Shown: in pieces, positions 26,785 through 34,998 of the stretch | Layout of the letters: every line of letters starts with the position of its first letter | Numbering within the stretch: the first letter of the stretch is position 1 | Assembly (NCBI GenBank): GCA_910586905.1 | Contig: CAJUIV010000009.1 | Span: 1-50,640 of the forward strand | Direction of reading: 5' to 3' | DNA: 50,640 nt | From: an uncultured Christensenellaceae bacterium | Lineage (GTDB): Bacteria; Bacillota; Clostridia; Christensenellales; CAG-314 | The notes under the pieces: generated by a model | Seen by the model: only the letters and a program-made list of their open reading frames with translations | Databases searched by the model: none | Told to the model about the DNA's origin: nothing | Translations under genes and position numbers: made by a program

Positions 26785-27966
26785 TTACTTTATTTGACGT
26801 TCGATTGTAGGTACAACGTATACGTTATCGTAAAGAGAGGCTACTTCGCTTTTTAAACGTTCGCATACGTCGTTTTCGGAAAGTTTCGTTTCGTAACTTA
26901 TTGCCACGTCGAATATCAAATTAACGTGAGTAGGTCCCTTTACCATGCGGAAATCGTGTATATCGAAATTATCGTCCATTTCCTTTACTATCTTTACGAT
27001 GTCCTCTTTATATTTATCCAATTCGGGGTCGCCTATCACTATCGGGTCTAAATGAATAACTAAATTTATGTTCGTGTTTTCGGCGAAATCTTTTTCAATT
27101 TGGTCTATCATATCGTGGCTTTCGAGCAGCGGAGCGTTTGCGTCTACTTCTACGTGCACGCTTGCATAGTAACTGTTAGGTCCGTAGTTATGAATATTCA
27201 AATCGTGTACGCCCAACACACCGTCGAACTTTTTGATACGGATTGCAACCTCTTTGGTCAACGTTTCGTCGGCGCCTTCGCCCAATAAGTGTTTAAAAGT
27301 ATCCTTTAAAATTTTTATACCGCCTACGGCGATTACCACGGAAACCAAAACCGCCATAAAACCGTCGGCGTTGAAGCCCGTAAAATGTGAAACGATAACT
27401 GACACAAGCACCGCGGAAGTAGAACAAACGTCGGATATACTATCAGTAGCGGTAGCTTTAAGCAAATCGAAACTGTAACGTTTTGCCAAAATTCTGTTAA
27501 AAAAGAACATCCATAATTTAACCGATATCGAAACCGAAAGCGCGATTACCGTCCAAATTTCCCACTTAAGCGGTTCGGCAGATCCTTTAAAAACGTCGAT
27601 AATTTTGGTTACCCCTTCCGAAGCGAGTTCGAAAGCTACTACAAGCACTATAAACGCCACTATCATACCGGCAACGTACTCCGCGCGGCGATGTCCGTAA
27701 GGATGTTCTTTATCCGCAGGACGAGCCGCGAGCTTTATACTTACGAGCGAAACCGCGTTACTGCCGCAATCGGTCAGATTGTTGATTCCGTCGGCAAATA
27801 CCGAAACAAGACCGAACAAAATGCCGACGGCGATTTTAGCGGCGGCGAGCAACGTATTTAAAACGATACATACCGCTCCCGAAAGTTTGCCCACTTTATC
27901 GCGCACGGCGGCGCTTTCAACGTCCTTATAGTTTTTTACGAAAATTTTAAGCAGTAAACTTGTCAT
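26785..27966 (-). CDS. CDF-family metal cation exporter (393 aa)
   Basis: Cation diffusion facilitator that exports a divalent metal (Zn, Fe, Mn, Co or Ni) against H+. Six membrane helices carry the paired sites DGINNLTDCGSN (helix 2) and TATDSISDVCSTS (helix 5). A H-P-Y-G-H-R-R-A-E loop follows helix 2. A cytoplasmic ferredoxin-like C-terminal domain is at about 210-300 (DGVLGVHDLNIHNYGPNSYYASVHVEVD), with an extra C-terminal domain of about 80 residues. ATG at 27966 matches family N-termini better than 28002; no strong ribosome site supports either. Confidence 0.9.
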   Translation of the reverse strand: MTSLLLKIFVKNYKDVESAAVRDKVGKLSGAVCIVLNTLLAAAKIAVGILFGLVSVFADGINNLTDCGSNAVSLVSIKLAARPADKEHPYGHRRAEYVAGMIVAFIVLVVAFELASEGVTKIIDVFKGSAEPLKWEIWTVIALSVSISVKLWMFFFNRILAKRYSFDLLKATATDSISDVCSTSAVLVSVIVSHFTGFNADGFMAVLVSVVIAVGGIKILKDTFKHLLGEGADETLTKEVAIRIKKFDGVLGVHDLNIHNYGPNSYYASVHVEVDANAPLLESHDMIDQIEKDFAENTNINLVIHLDPIVIGDPELDKYKEDIVKIVKEMDDNFDIHDFRMVKGPTHVNLIFDVAISYETKLSENDVCERLKSEVASLYDNVYVVPTIERQIK

Positions 27967-28425
27967 AGACGTAATTTTACAGCAAGGTAAAAGCATTGTC
28001 AATAAACGCCGGCAAATTTATCCGTATAAGATTCAAACCCGTAATAAGCCTTTGTAAAAGCAGAAAATCCGCTAAGATTATTTATACGAAATCTAAAAAA
28101 TTCAGCGTTTTATTAGCGGCCTTTTACAGTCAGAACTGCGCGTTGACAATGCGCAAATTATACTTTTAAAGTTGCCGAAACGCATATGCGCATTTTTGCA
28201 TATGCGAGTTTGCAAAGTATATTCCGTTCCGACATATCATATAAGCGATATTTAAGTTAAGTTTCTCGTTTTAAGCGTCTCGACGGCAAAAGGAATATAT
28301 TATATAATTACGGCGCCGGCGCATTGCAGATTAAACACCGTACATAACACCGTCGCTCCACAAAGAGCCGATACGCTCGTTTTGCGTTTATCGATTTTCA
28401 GTAACTTTTTTAATAAACGTATTTT
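27967..28425. other. Spacer without a visible gene
   Basis: No frame with a ribosome site or family resemblance. A short palindromic patch (GCATATGCGCATTTTTGCAT region, about 28183-28206) could form a hairpin. A partial -35 box is present but no matching -10. Confidence 0.45.
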
Positions 28426-29736
28426 TTATTTTTTACCTGACAAATCTTGCGCGAACGTTGCCACAACTAGTTTCATAGCTTCTTCCGACTGGTCGCCTTC
28501 CAAATACGCGCGCACTTTGTTTTCAGTACCGCTTTTACGTAACACCACACGGCAGTTGGGATACAAAGAAGAAACTCTGTCCGCAGTTGCCGCCAAGCAG
28601 TTAGGATTCGACAGTCTGCAATTCGATTCCGTAAGCGCAATGTTCGAAACGGAATAAGGAACGTCGACGCATTCGGACGTATAACGCAAAATACTGCCTT
28701 TTTCCTTGTAAATTTTACACAAAAACAAGGCGTTGACTATTGCGTCCGCGCTGGTTGCGAAATCGCACAAAAGATAATGCCCGCTTTCCTCGCCGCCGAA
28801 ATTCAAACCGTCTTTTACCATTCGGTTAAAAACGTTGATATCTCCGACGTCGCTGCGAGCGAGTTCTATTCCTATCTTGTTAAGAGCCGCTTCTACACCG
28901 CCGTTTGTAAGAGTGGTTCCGCACACTTTACTTTTACATAAACGTCCGGTTTCCTTTAAATATTTCGCGTAAGCGTAAAATACGCGGTTGTTCGGCACGC
29001 ATTGCGTCCCTTCGAATACGCAAAGTCTGTCGGCGTCTCCGTCGAAAGCAAATCCCAGATGATATTTGCCGTTTTTCATTTTATCCGCCAAAAACTCGGG
29101 ATGAGTGGCTCCGCAATCGACGTTGACTTTTTCGCCGTCGCCTTTATTGCAGAAAGCGGTAACCAATGCGCCCGCTTTAGCGAATATAAGCGGCGCGACT
29201 TTAAAACTTGCTCCGTAACAGCAATCCAACGCCACTTTCAGTTTGTCTACGCGAACGTTTACCGTTTTTAAAACGTCCTCGCTATAGATGTTTTCGATAT
29301 CGTAAAATACAGGTTCGAAAACTTTTTCCGTCAAGTCCTGCTCGTCTTTAAGACTGTTCATCATACGGGAAATAACCGCTTGCTTCGACGAACACATTTT
29401 TACTCCGTACCTGTCGAAAACTTTTAAACCGTTGTCGTTCGGCGGATTGTGGCTTGCCGTTATCATTACGCCGTAATCTCCGCCGAGTTTTCTGACGAAA
29501 TGTCCTACCGAATTTGTAGGCAGAACGCCTAAATTTATGACGTTGCCGCCGCCCGAATATACGCCTCTCGCCAAAGCCGAAAACAAAGCGCCGCCGGATT
29601 TGCGCGTGTCGCGCGCAACGACTACTATCGGGCAGTCGGAAAGAAGAGCCAAGCTTTTTCCTAACAAAAAAGCAGTACCGTCGGTTAAGGTACTGCCATA
29701 CGTCCCGCGTATTCCGTCCGTACCAAATAAGTTCAT
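28426..29736 (-). CDS. glmM: Phosphoglucosamine mutase (436 aa)
   Basis: Interconverts glucosamine-6-P and glucosamine-1-P for peptidoglycan precursors. N-terminal FGTDGIRG. The phosphoserine loop TASHNP has S95. The metal loop is DGDADR, the sugar loop GGEESGHYL, and the phosphate loop RKSGTENKVRAYLEG. The length is close to the usual 445. GGAGGAAT precedes the ATG. trxB lies 58 bp upstream in the same direction. Confidence 0.95.
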   Translation of the reverse strand: MNLFGTDGIRGTYGSTLTDGTAFLLGKSLALLSDCPIVVVARDTRKSGGALFSALARGVYSGGGNVINLGVLPTNSVGHFVRKLGGDYGVMITASHNPPNDNGLKVFDRYGVKMCSSKQAVISRMMNSLKDEQDLTEKVFEPVFYDIENIYSEDVLKTVNVRVDKLKVALDCCYGASFKVAPLIFAKAGALVTAFCNKGDGEKVNVDCGATHPEFLADKMKNGKYHLGFAFDGDADRLCVFEGTQCVPNNRVFYAYAKYLKETGRLCKSKVCGTTLTNGGVEAALNKIGIELARSDVGDINVFNRMVKDGLNFGGEESGHYLLCDFATSADAIVNALFLCKIYKEKGSILRYTSECVDVPYSVSNIALTESNCRLSNPNCLAATADRVSSLYPNCRVVLRKSGTENKVRAYLEGDQSEEAMKLVVATFAQDLSGKK

Positions 29737-29794
29737 AAATATTCCTCCGATTTTTATTATGCTTTCTTTGGTACGTTGTTATTTTTATCCCGAT

Positions 29795-30703
29795 TTATTT
29801 ATTTTTTGTTACCATAGCCGCGTAAGCCGCCGCAAAACTTCCGGCTTTTGCTCCGTCGGCGCAAGCCGTTACAATTTGTTTTAAACTCCCCTGCGTAACG
29901 TCTCCTGCGGCAAAAAGTCCGTTGACCGACGTTTCGCATTTGGCGCCTACTACCAAATAGCCTTTTTCCTTATTCAGACCGTCTATTTGTATAAAATCGC
30001 TTACGGGCAGCGCTCCTATCGCAACAAAAACGCCGTTTACAGCGTAATCGAAGGTTTCGCCGCCGCAAAACACCGAAACGCCGCTTACGAATTCCTCGCC
30101 GTAAATTTTAGCTACGGAAGAATCGAACACTATTTTAACGTTTTGCTTCGATTCCAGCACGCGAACGTTGATTTCCTCGGCGTTCAAATGCGACGAGGGA
30201 ACAAAAAGGTAAACTTCGCTGCAAATATCGGAAAGATAAAGAGCTTCGCGTACGGCTTGATTACCGCCGCCCACTACGGCTACGGGCTGTCCTTTATAAA
30301 AATTGCCGTCGCAAGTAGCGCAATAACTTACGCCTTTTCCCACATACGCGTCTTCTATACCGAGTTTGTTGTGCGCGGTTCCCGTCGATACTACTACGCC
30401 GGGGAAAACGTACTCGTCTTTATCTGTTTTAATTACGAAACCGTCATCGTTTTTAGTAAGGGACAAAACTCTCTGCCTTACAACTTCCAAACCGAGTTTT
30501 TTCGCTTGATTTGCCATGTCGTTTGCCAAACGCCACCCTTCAACTGATTGATACGACGGAAAATTTTCTATTTTATCAATATTGGCTATCAAGCCGCCGA
30601 GACCGAACTGTTCGAACAACACGACTTCCGAATTAGCGCGCAAAGCGTATACCGCAGCGGTAAGTCCCGCCGCTCCGCCGCCTATTACGGCAATTTTCTT
30701 CAT
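29795..30703 (-). CDS. trxB: Thioredoxin reductase (302 aa)
   Basis: FAD flavoprotein that reduces thioredoxin with NADPH. FAD motif GGGAAGLTAA is near residue 8, the redox pair C128-A-T-C131 lies in SYCATCDGNF, the NADPH motif GGGNQAVREAL follows, and GLFAAGDV closes the FAD site. Length typical. AAGGAGAATACTT precedes the ATG. An atypical ferredoxin/flavin partner cannot be ruled out. Confidence 0.94.
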   Translation of the reverse strand: MKKIAVIGGGAAGLTAAVYALRANSEVVLFEQFGLGGLIANIDKIENFPSYQSVEGWRLANDMANQAKKLGLEVVRQRVLSLTKNDDGFVIKTDKDEYVFPGVVVSTGTAHNKLGIEDAYVGKGVSYCATCDGNFYKGQPVAVVGGGNQAVREALYLSDICSEVYLFVPSSHLNAEEINVRVLESKQNVKIVFDSSVAKIYGEEFVSGVSVFCGGETFDYAVNGVFVAIGALPVSDFIQIDGLNKEKGYLVVGAKCETSVNGLFAAGDVTQGSLKQIVTACADGAKAGSFAAAYAAMVTKNK

Positions 30704-31024
30704 AAGTATTCTCCTTTTACTTAAAGTATTCTGTTAGTTGATATCCATTGTACATCTTTTAAACTGCGTAACTTGTAAAATAATGCTTTTTTTGCAAATC
30801 TATTGACACAAAAATTTGCGTAAACACGCCTTACCGTTACTAATAATCATATGTATTCCTGCTCACGTATACAGACGTAATATATTTTACTCTCAATTTA
30901 GAACATTAACGTTCAAACTCGCTTTTTTTACAAATAATTATAATTTTACGTTTTAACGGCTTTAATGTCGGTAACTTACTTACTGAGTTTATATTGTAAC
31001 ATAAACGGCTGTATAGGTAAACCG
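30704..31024. other. Spacer without a visible gene
   Basis: AT-rich gap upstream of trxB and downstream of the next lipoprotein's terminator. Nothing beyond a weak TACAAT box (about 30746-30751) is seen. Confidence 0.4.
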
Positions 31025-31055
31025 AAAGCGTTTGCTTTTACGCAAACGCTTTTTA
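31025..31055. terminator. Terminator of the 843-aa lipoprotein gene
   Basis: AAAGCGTTTGC / GCAAACGCTTT with a 6-nt loop; near-perfect stem, placed just past the stop at 31079. Confidence 0.75.
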
Positions 31056-31078
31056 ACCGAAATGTCGTACGGATTGCT

Positions 31079-33610
31079 TTAAGAATTTTTTATCACTACG
31101 GCCGTACCCGCGCCTTGAATGTTTTGAGAGTCGAGAACGACTTGATTATAAACGTTATTTTCGAAATTCAAAACTGCGCCGACGGCGAAAACTCCGCTTT
31201 TGATTATTTCTCCGTCGGTGTCGCTGTAATCGGTAATTACGTTGTCTACAATAGAAATAACGGCATCCTCGCCTATATTGTTAAAACGCACTACTCTGTC
31301 TGCCCCGTTTGAGAAAGTATTATTCTCAACGGTAATATTGCCGCCGGTCGAACCGTTTACCGAACTTTGCATAGCGATTGCGTTATGCTTGATATTTTCA
31401 AACTTACAATTACTTACCGATATATTTTCTACGTTTACCACATAAATACCTTGGAAAGCGTTTAAAAATTCGCAGGAATCGAACCTAAAGTTTTTCAGGT
31501 TGCGTTCGCCGTCGCTCGAACCGATATGAACCGCGGCAATCGTACCTGCGGTAGACGCTTTAGCCGAGTTCTCCATATTGAACAGGCAGCCGCTTATTTC
31601 TAGTCCGTCAACGGAAAATAAAGTTGACTCCCAACCGTTAAATTCCATATAATCCGTGAATTTTATATTTCTAAACGCAATGTCGGCGCATTGCAAATTA
31701 GAATAATAATTTTGTTTATTTCCGGTTACGGGGTCGGTTACGCTGTTATCGGCGGAATAAATATGCCCCGAAATAAATTCGATACCTTTTACAACCGTTC
31801 CGTCAACGCCCAGTATCGACAAATTGAATATTTCGCGCTTATACCGCGGATAACTTCCTTCGTTGGTTTTAACGGATACGAATTTACTTTGACGGACGAA
31901 CAGTTTATCGTATTCGCCGGCGGTAAGCTTTACGGTAGAATTGGATTTAGCGCTATCTAACGCTGTTTGAGCGGATGCGTTGTTTACTATATATTCGTAC
32001 GAAACGCCTTCGACTGTATTGTCCGCAAAAGAATATTCTCCGCTCTTTCTTCCTGCTATTTCGTCGATATTCATTTCTTTCGCGCCGTAAAAATCGGTTA
32101 CTTGGTCGGCGATAAGTTTTGCATTGCTAACGCTGCTTGACGAAACGACGGGAGTTCTGCCGTCTTTTTGTATCATACCGACCAAACCGCCTACGTCTCG
32201 ATAACCTTTTAGAGTTACGTCCGTTACCGAACAATCTGCAAGAGTTCCGGATATAAAATATCCTACGATTCCTCCGACTTTATCTCCGTTGTCGTACGAC
32301 GTTCCGACTAAATTGGGAGTGCATACGGCGTCCAAACCGTATACGTGGCAATTCGTTATATTAGCATAGCTGTAACCGGTTATTCCGCCCACCCAGTGAT
32401 TAGCGTTTATAACAACGTTTTTAACTGTTATATCGTGCAATATAGTAAGATAAGCGTTCGCCACCGCTACTCCGGCATATTCGCAGCCGCTGATATTTGC
32501 GCCTTCTACAATAAAATTACCTATAGACGGGCTGTTGGGAGCGAACCCGAACAAGCCGGCTCCGTCGTTATTTCCCGTAACTTTTAAATTGTAAACCGTA
32601 TGTCCTTGACCGTCGAACGTACCGTTAAAAACAACCGTTTTCGCGTTGCCGATAGGAGTCCACTCTTTATTTTCCAAATCGATATCGGAGTCTAACACTA
32701 CCGTCTTTCCGCTATAACTGTTTCCTCCGTTTACGCCGTCTCTGAATAATGCGAATTGAACGGCGTTCATAATCACGTATTTATCGCACGTCGCGCAATA
32801 CAAAGTTTCGCCGTCGTAATCGGTATGTTCGGCTGAAATTATAACGTTTAATAGTTCGCTGCCGTCGTTTCCGAAATCTTTGCCGCAAACGTTACAATGT
32901 TTGTGAGCGACAATCCCGTCAGCATGCAGCGTAGCGGGCAAACCCTCTACTTCCTCGAAAGCGTGGCTTGCGGGAATTATTATATCGTCTGCGGAAAGTT
33001 CTCTGCCCTGTTCGTCTACGTTTTTTCCGCAAGCTTCGCAATGTTTGTAAGCTATATTTCCGTTTTGAGTACACGTGGCGGCGTTTGCAGGAATATCTTT
33101 AAATTTATGACTTGCGGCTATAACGATTTCTTCCGCGGAAAGTTCGTTGCCTTTGTCGTCGAAATTCTTTTTGCAAACGGAGCAGAATTTATACGCGACG
33201 TTGCCGTTTTGAGTACAACCGGCGTCCGCCGCGGGAACGTCGGTAAGAGTATGATGAGCGTGTATAACGGTTTGTTCTAAGGTTATTTCCGTTCCGTTCG
33301 TATCGAAATACTTATCGCAGCGCAAACAATGCTGATGCGCAATTATACCGTCCGTAGTACAGCCTGCATCTACGCCGTTTATATCTTCCATATTATGGTT
33401 GGCAGGGTCTATTTCCAAATCCTTCGTTTCTTTCTTTCCGCAGGACGGGTCTAAACAAACGCGTTGTTGCTGTCCTTTTTCAGTACAGGTCGCTTCCTTT
33501 ACCGTTTCCCACTCTCCAAACGAACATACGTGTTTGCAGGAAGCGAGTATACCAGCTCCCACGAGCAAAACGACTACGGTCAACAACAGCACAGCGATTT
33601 TTTGCTTCAT
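31079..33610 (-). CDS. Cys-rich lipoprotein with beta-helix region (843 aa)
   Basis: Surface lipoprotein. The signal peptide covers residues 1-25 with lipobox ILASC (C25). Residues 28-275 hold five or six tandem modules of the pattern A-(T/D)-A-x-C-T-x-x-G...C-x2-C...H (for example ATCTQNGNIAYKHCEACGK), each followed by a short D-E-x-G-x-E-L-S-A-E-x-I stretch. About 285-560 is a repeat-rich beta-helix (KVGGIVGYFISGTLADCSV style, GLUG-like). About 560-843 is a second, carbohydrate-lyase-like parallel beta-helix region (NFRFDSCEFLNAFQGIYVVNVENISVSNCKFENI). No catalytic motif was identified. GGAGATTGAA precedes the ATG. Adhesin or glycan-binding function is plausible. Confidence 0.9.
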   Translation of the reverse strand: MKQKIAVLLLTVVVLLVGAGILASCKHVCSFGEWETVKEATCTEKGQQQRVCLDPSCGKKETKDLEIDPANHNMEDINGVDAGCTTDGIIAHQHCLRCDKYFDTNGTEITLEQTVIHAHHTLTDVPAADAGCTQNGNVAYKFCSVCKKNFDDKGNELSAEEIVIAASHKFKDIPANAATCTQNGNIAYKHCEACGKNVDEQGRELSADDIIIPASHAFEEVEGLPATLHADGIVAHKHCNVCGKDFGNDGSELLNVIISAEHTDYDGETLYCATCDKYVIMNAVQFALFRDGVNGGNSYSGKTVVLDSDIDLENKEWTPIGNAKTVVFNGTFDGQGHTVYNLKVTGNNDGAGLFGFAPNSPSIGNFIVEGANISGCEYAGVAVANAYLTILHDITVKNVVINANHWVGGITGYSYANITNCHVYGLDAVCTPNLVGTSYDNGDKVGGIVGYFISGTLADCSVTDVTLKGYRDVGGLVGMIQKDGRTPVVSSSSVSNAKLIADQVTDFYGAKEMNIDEIAGRKSGEYSFADNTVEGVSYEYIVNNASAQTALDSAKSNSTVKLTAGEYDKLFVRQSKFVSVKTNEGSYPRYKREIFNLSILGVDGTVVKGIEFISGHIYSADNSVTDPVTGNKQNYYSNLQCADIAFRNIKFTDYMEFNGWESTLFSVDGLEISGCLFNMENSAKASTAGTIAAVHIGSSDGERNLKNFRFDSCEFLNAFQGIYVVNVENISVSNCKFENIKHNAIAMQSSVNGSTGGNITVENNTFSNGADRVVRFNNIGEDAVISIVDNVITDYSDTDGEIIKSGVFAVGAVLNFENNVYNQVVLDSQNIQGAGTAVVIKNS

Positions 33611-33639
33611 TTCAATCTCCTTACTTTACGCTTTAGGAT

Positions 33640-33677
33640 AAAAACGGCAACAACTTTCAAAAACCATTGTCGTTGCC
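33640..33677 (-). terminator. Leader terminator upstream of the 843-aa lipoprotein
   Basis: CGGCAACGAC pairs with GTTGTTGCCG (one G-U) around a 14-nt loop, followed by TTTTTATCC, 30 nt before the ATG at 33610. Transcription from the promoter at 33830-33858 must pass it, suggesting attenuation. No 35-codon small ORF is seen here. Confidence 0.75.
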
Positions 33678-33829
33678 GAATTAACGTATTTTTGCGTTTA
33701 TAACGCGTTTTATATTTTGACTGACAAATATTCACGGTTTTAAAAACCGTTACGAAATTTCAGTTATAAAATTTCACGGCCGCAAAACCGAACTTATGCC
33801 GTAAAAAGTATCTAAGGTCTTGTTCGATT
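33678..33829 (-). other. Leader of the 843-aa lipoprotein transcript
   Basis: About 150 nt between promoter and terminator. It holds a small hairpin (ACGGTTTT / AAAACCGT) and a repeated TGAAATTT...TGAAATTT. It has no ribosome site with a start codon. It may be an RNA regulatory element; no known family was recognised. Confidence 0.4.
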
Positions 33830-33858
33830 ATTATATTATATTCAGTAAAAAATGTCAA
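33830..33858 (-). promoter_or_regulatory. Promoter of the 843-aa lipoprotein
   Basis: Consensus TTGACA (33853-33858) and TATAAT (33830-33835) on the minus strand with a 17-bp spacer. Confidence 0.85.
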
Positions 33859-33888
33859 GGACTACCCTCTTAGTTTAAAACAAAGTAA

Positions 33889-33917
33889 AACGCTTCCGTA
33901 AATATACGGAAGCGTTT
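33889..33917 (-). terminator. rplM-rpsI terminator
   Basis: AAACGCTTCCGT / ACGGAAGCGTTT stem with a 5-nt loop, after the rpsI stop; bidirectional T-rich flanks. Confidence 0.85.
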
Positions 33918-33941
33918 ATAATAAACGGTAATGAGTAAAAA

Positions 33942-34352
33942 TTATCTCTTCGAGAATTGAGGAGCTTTACGCGCTTTCTTTAAGCCGTACTTCTTTCTTT
34001 CTTTCATACGAGGGTCGCGGGTTAAGAAACCGTTCTTCTTTAAAACAGCCTTATCTTCGCCCGCAAGAACCAACGCGCGCGACAGTCCGTGGCGAATAGC
34101 GCCTGCTTGTCCCGTATATCCGCCGCCGCTGACGTTTACTTCTACGTCGTACTTATTTAACGTTTCGGTAGCGTTCAAAGGCTGACGAACAATATATTTC
34201 AAAGTATCCAAACCGAAATAAACGTCGATGTCGCGTTTATTGATGGTGATTTTACCAGTGCCTCCGGGGATAATTCTTACGCGGGCGATAGATTTTTTTC
34301 TTCTGCCCGTTCCCCAAAACTGAATTTTTTTCTTAGAACTTACTTTTGCCAT
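33942..34352 (-). CDS. rpsI: Ribosomal protein uS9 (136 aa)
   Basis: Small-subunit protein whose C-terminal tail reaches the P-site tRNA. Family signatures: GTGRRKKSIARVRIIPGG, DVEVNVSGGGYTGQAGAIRHGLSRAL, RDPRMKERKKYGLKKARKAPQFSKR. The K-R tail is intact. It lies 15 bp after rplM with TAAGGAGGGATT before the ATG. Confidence 0.98.
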   Translation of the reverse strand: MAKVSSKKKIQFWGTGRRKKSIARVRIIPGGTGKITINKRDIDVYFGLDTLKYIVRQPLNATETLNKYDVEVNVSGGGYTGQAGAIRHGLSRALVLAGEDKAVLKKNGFLTRDPRMKERKKYGLKKARKAPQFSKR

Positions 34353-34366
34353 TGTTCAATCCCTCC

Positions 34367-34801
34367 TTAGTCCAACGCCAACACTTCGGGCTTTTGAGCC
34401 TCGTGCTTGTGTTCCGCGCCTTTGTAAACGCGAAGTTTGGTGAGCATCTTTCTGCCGAGACTGTTGTGAGGCAGCATTCCCTTAACGGCTTTCATCATAG
34501 CGAAATCGCTTCTTTCAGCCATAAGCTTACCGTACTTGGTTTGCTTTAAGTGTCCGGGTCTGGGCGAACGACGAACGTACATTTTTTGTTCCAATTTTTT
34601 ACCCGTCAAAACTACCTTGTCGCAGTTAAGAACGATGACGAAATCTCCCGTATCTACGTGCGGAGTAAACGTAGGCTTATTCTTTCCGCGCAAAACGGAC
34701 GCTACCTGACTGGCAACGCGGCCGAGCGGTTTGCCCGCGGCGTCTACTACGTACCATTTCCTTTCAACGGCTTCCTTTTTAGCCATAAAAGTTTTTACCA
34801 T
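34367..34801 (-). CDS. rplM: Ribosomal protein uL13 (144 aa)
   Basis: Large-subunit protein. MVKTFMAKKEAVERKWYVVD is typical. The core holds DVDTGDFV-like THVDTGDFVIVLNCDKV, RSPRPGHLK and GMLPHNSLGRKML. ATG at 34801 is chosen because AGGAG lies 8 nt upstream; an upstream frame from 34849 runs through the leader. Co-transcribed with rpsI, as in most bacteria. Confidence 0.98.
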   Translation of the reverse strand: MVKTFMAKKEAVERKWYVVDAAGKPLGRVASQVASVLRGKNKPTFTPHVDTGDFVIVLNCDKVVLTGKKLEQKMYVRRSPRPGHLKQTKYGKLMAERSDFAMMKAVKGMLPHNSLGRKMLTKLRVYKGAEHKHEAQKPEVLALD

Positions 34802-34809
34802 TTTAAATC

Positions 34810-34915
34810 TCCTGATATTTAAGTTTGTTCGCTGTTCACGGTTGAACAATTACCGTTAAGTGGACTACGGTTTAGATACGGCAGAGCTTAAAATACCATA
34901 CCGAATTATTCACAG
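34810..34915 (-). ncRNA. Candidate L13-type leader of rplM
   Basis: The 5' UTR between promoter and rplM contains AACGGTaatTGTTCA followed by CCGTGAACAGCGAAC, allowing a compact pair of hairpins ahead of the ribosome site. Firmicutes L13 leaders are known autoregulatory RNA elements at this position. The match is by impression, not by a covariance model. Confidence 0.4.
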
Positions 34916-34922
34916 CCTTTTT

Positions 34923-34951
34923 ATTATATTAGAAGCTAAAAACGTTGTCAA
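34923..34951 (-). promoter_or_regulatory. rplM-rpsI promoter
   Basis: TTGACA at 34946-34951 and TATAAT at 34923-34928 on the minus strand, 17-bp spacer, full consensus. Confidence 0.85.
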
Positions 34952-34998
34952 GCGATATTTGCCATATGATTTACGGTTTTGTACTTTAAATTATTTAT

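Noticed and set aside
33678..33720. GTG-started basic ORF ending at ATGA of the 843-aa lipoprotein
   Set aside because: No ribosome site and low-complexity Lys/Arg composition; it passes through the terminator.
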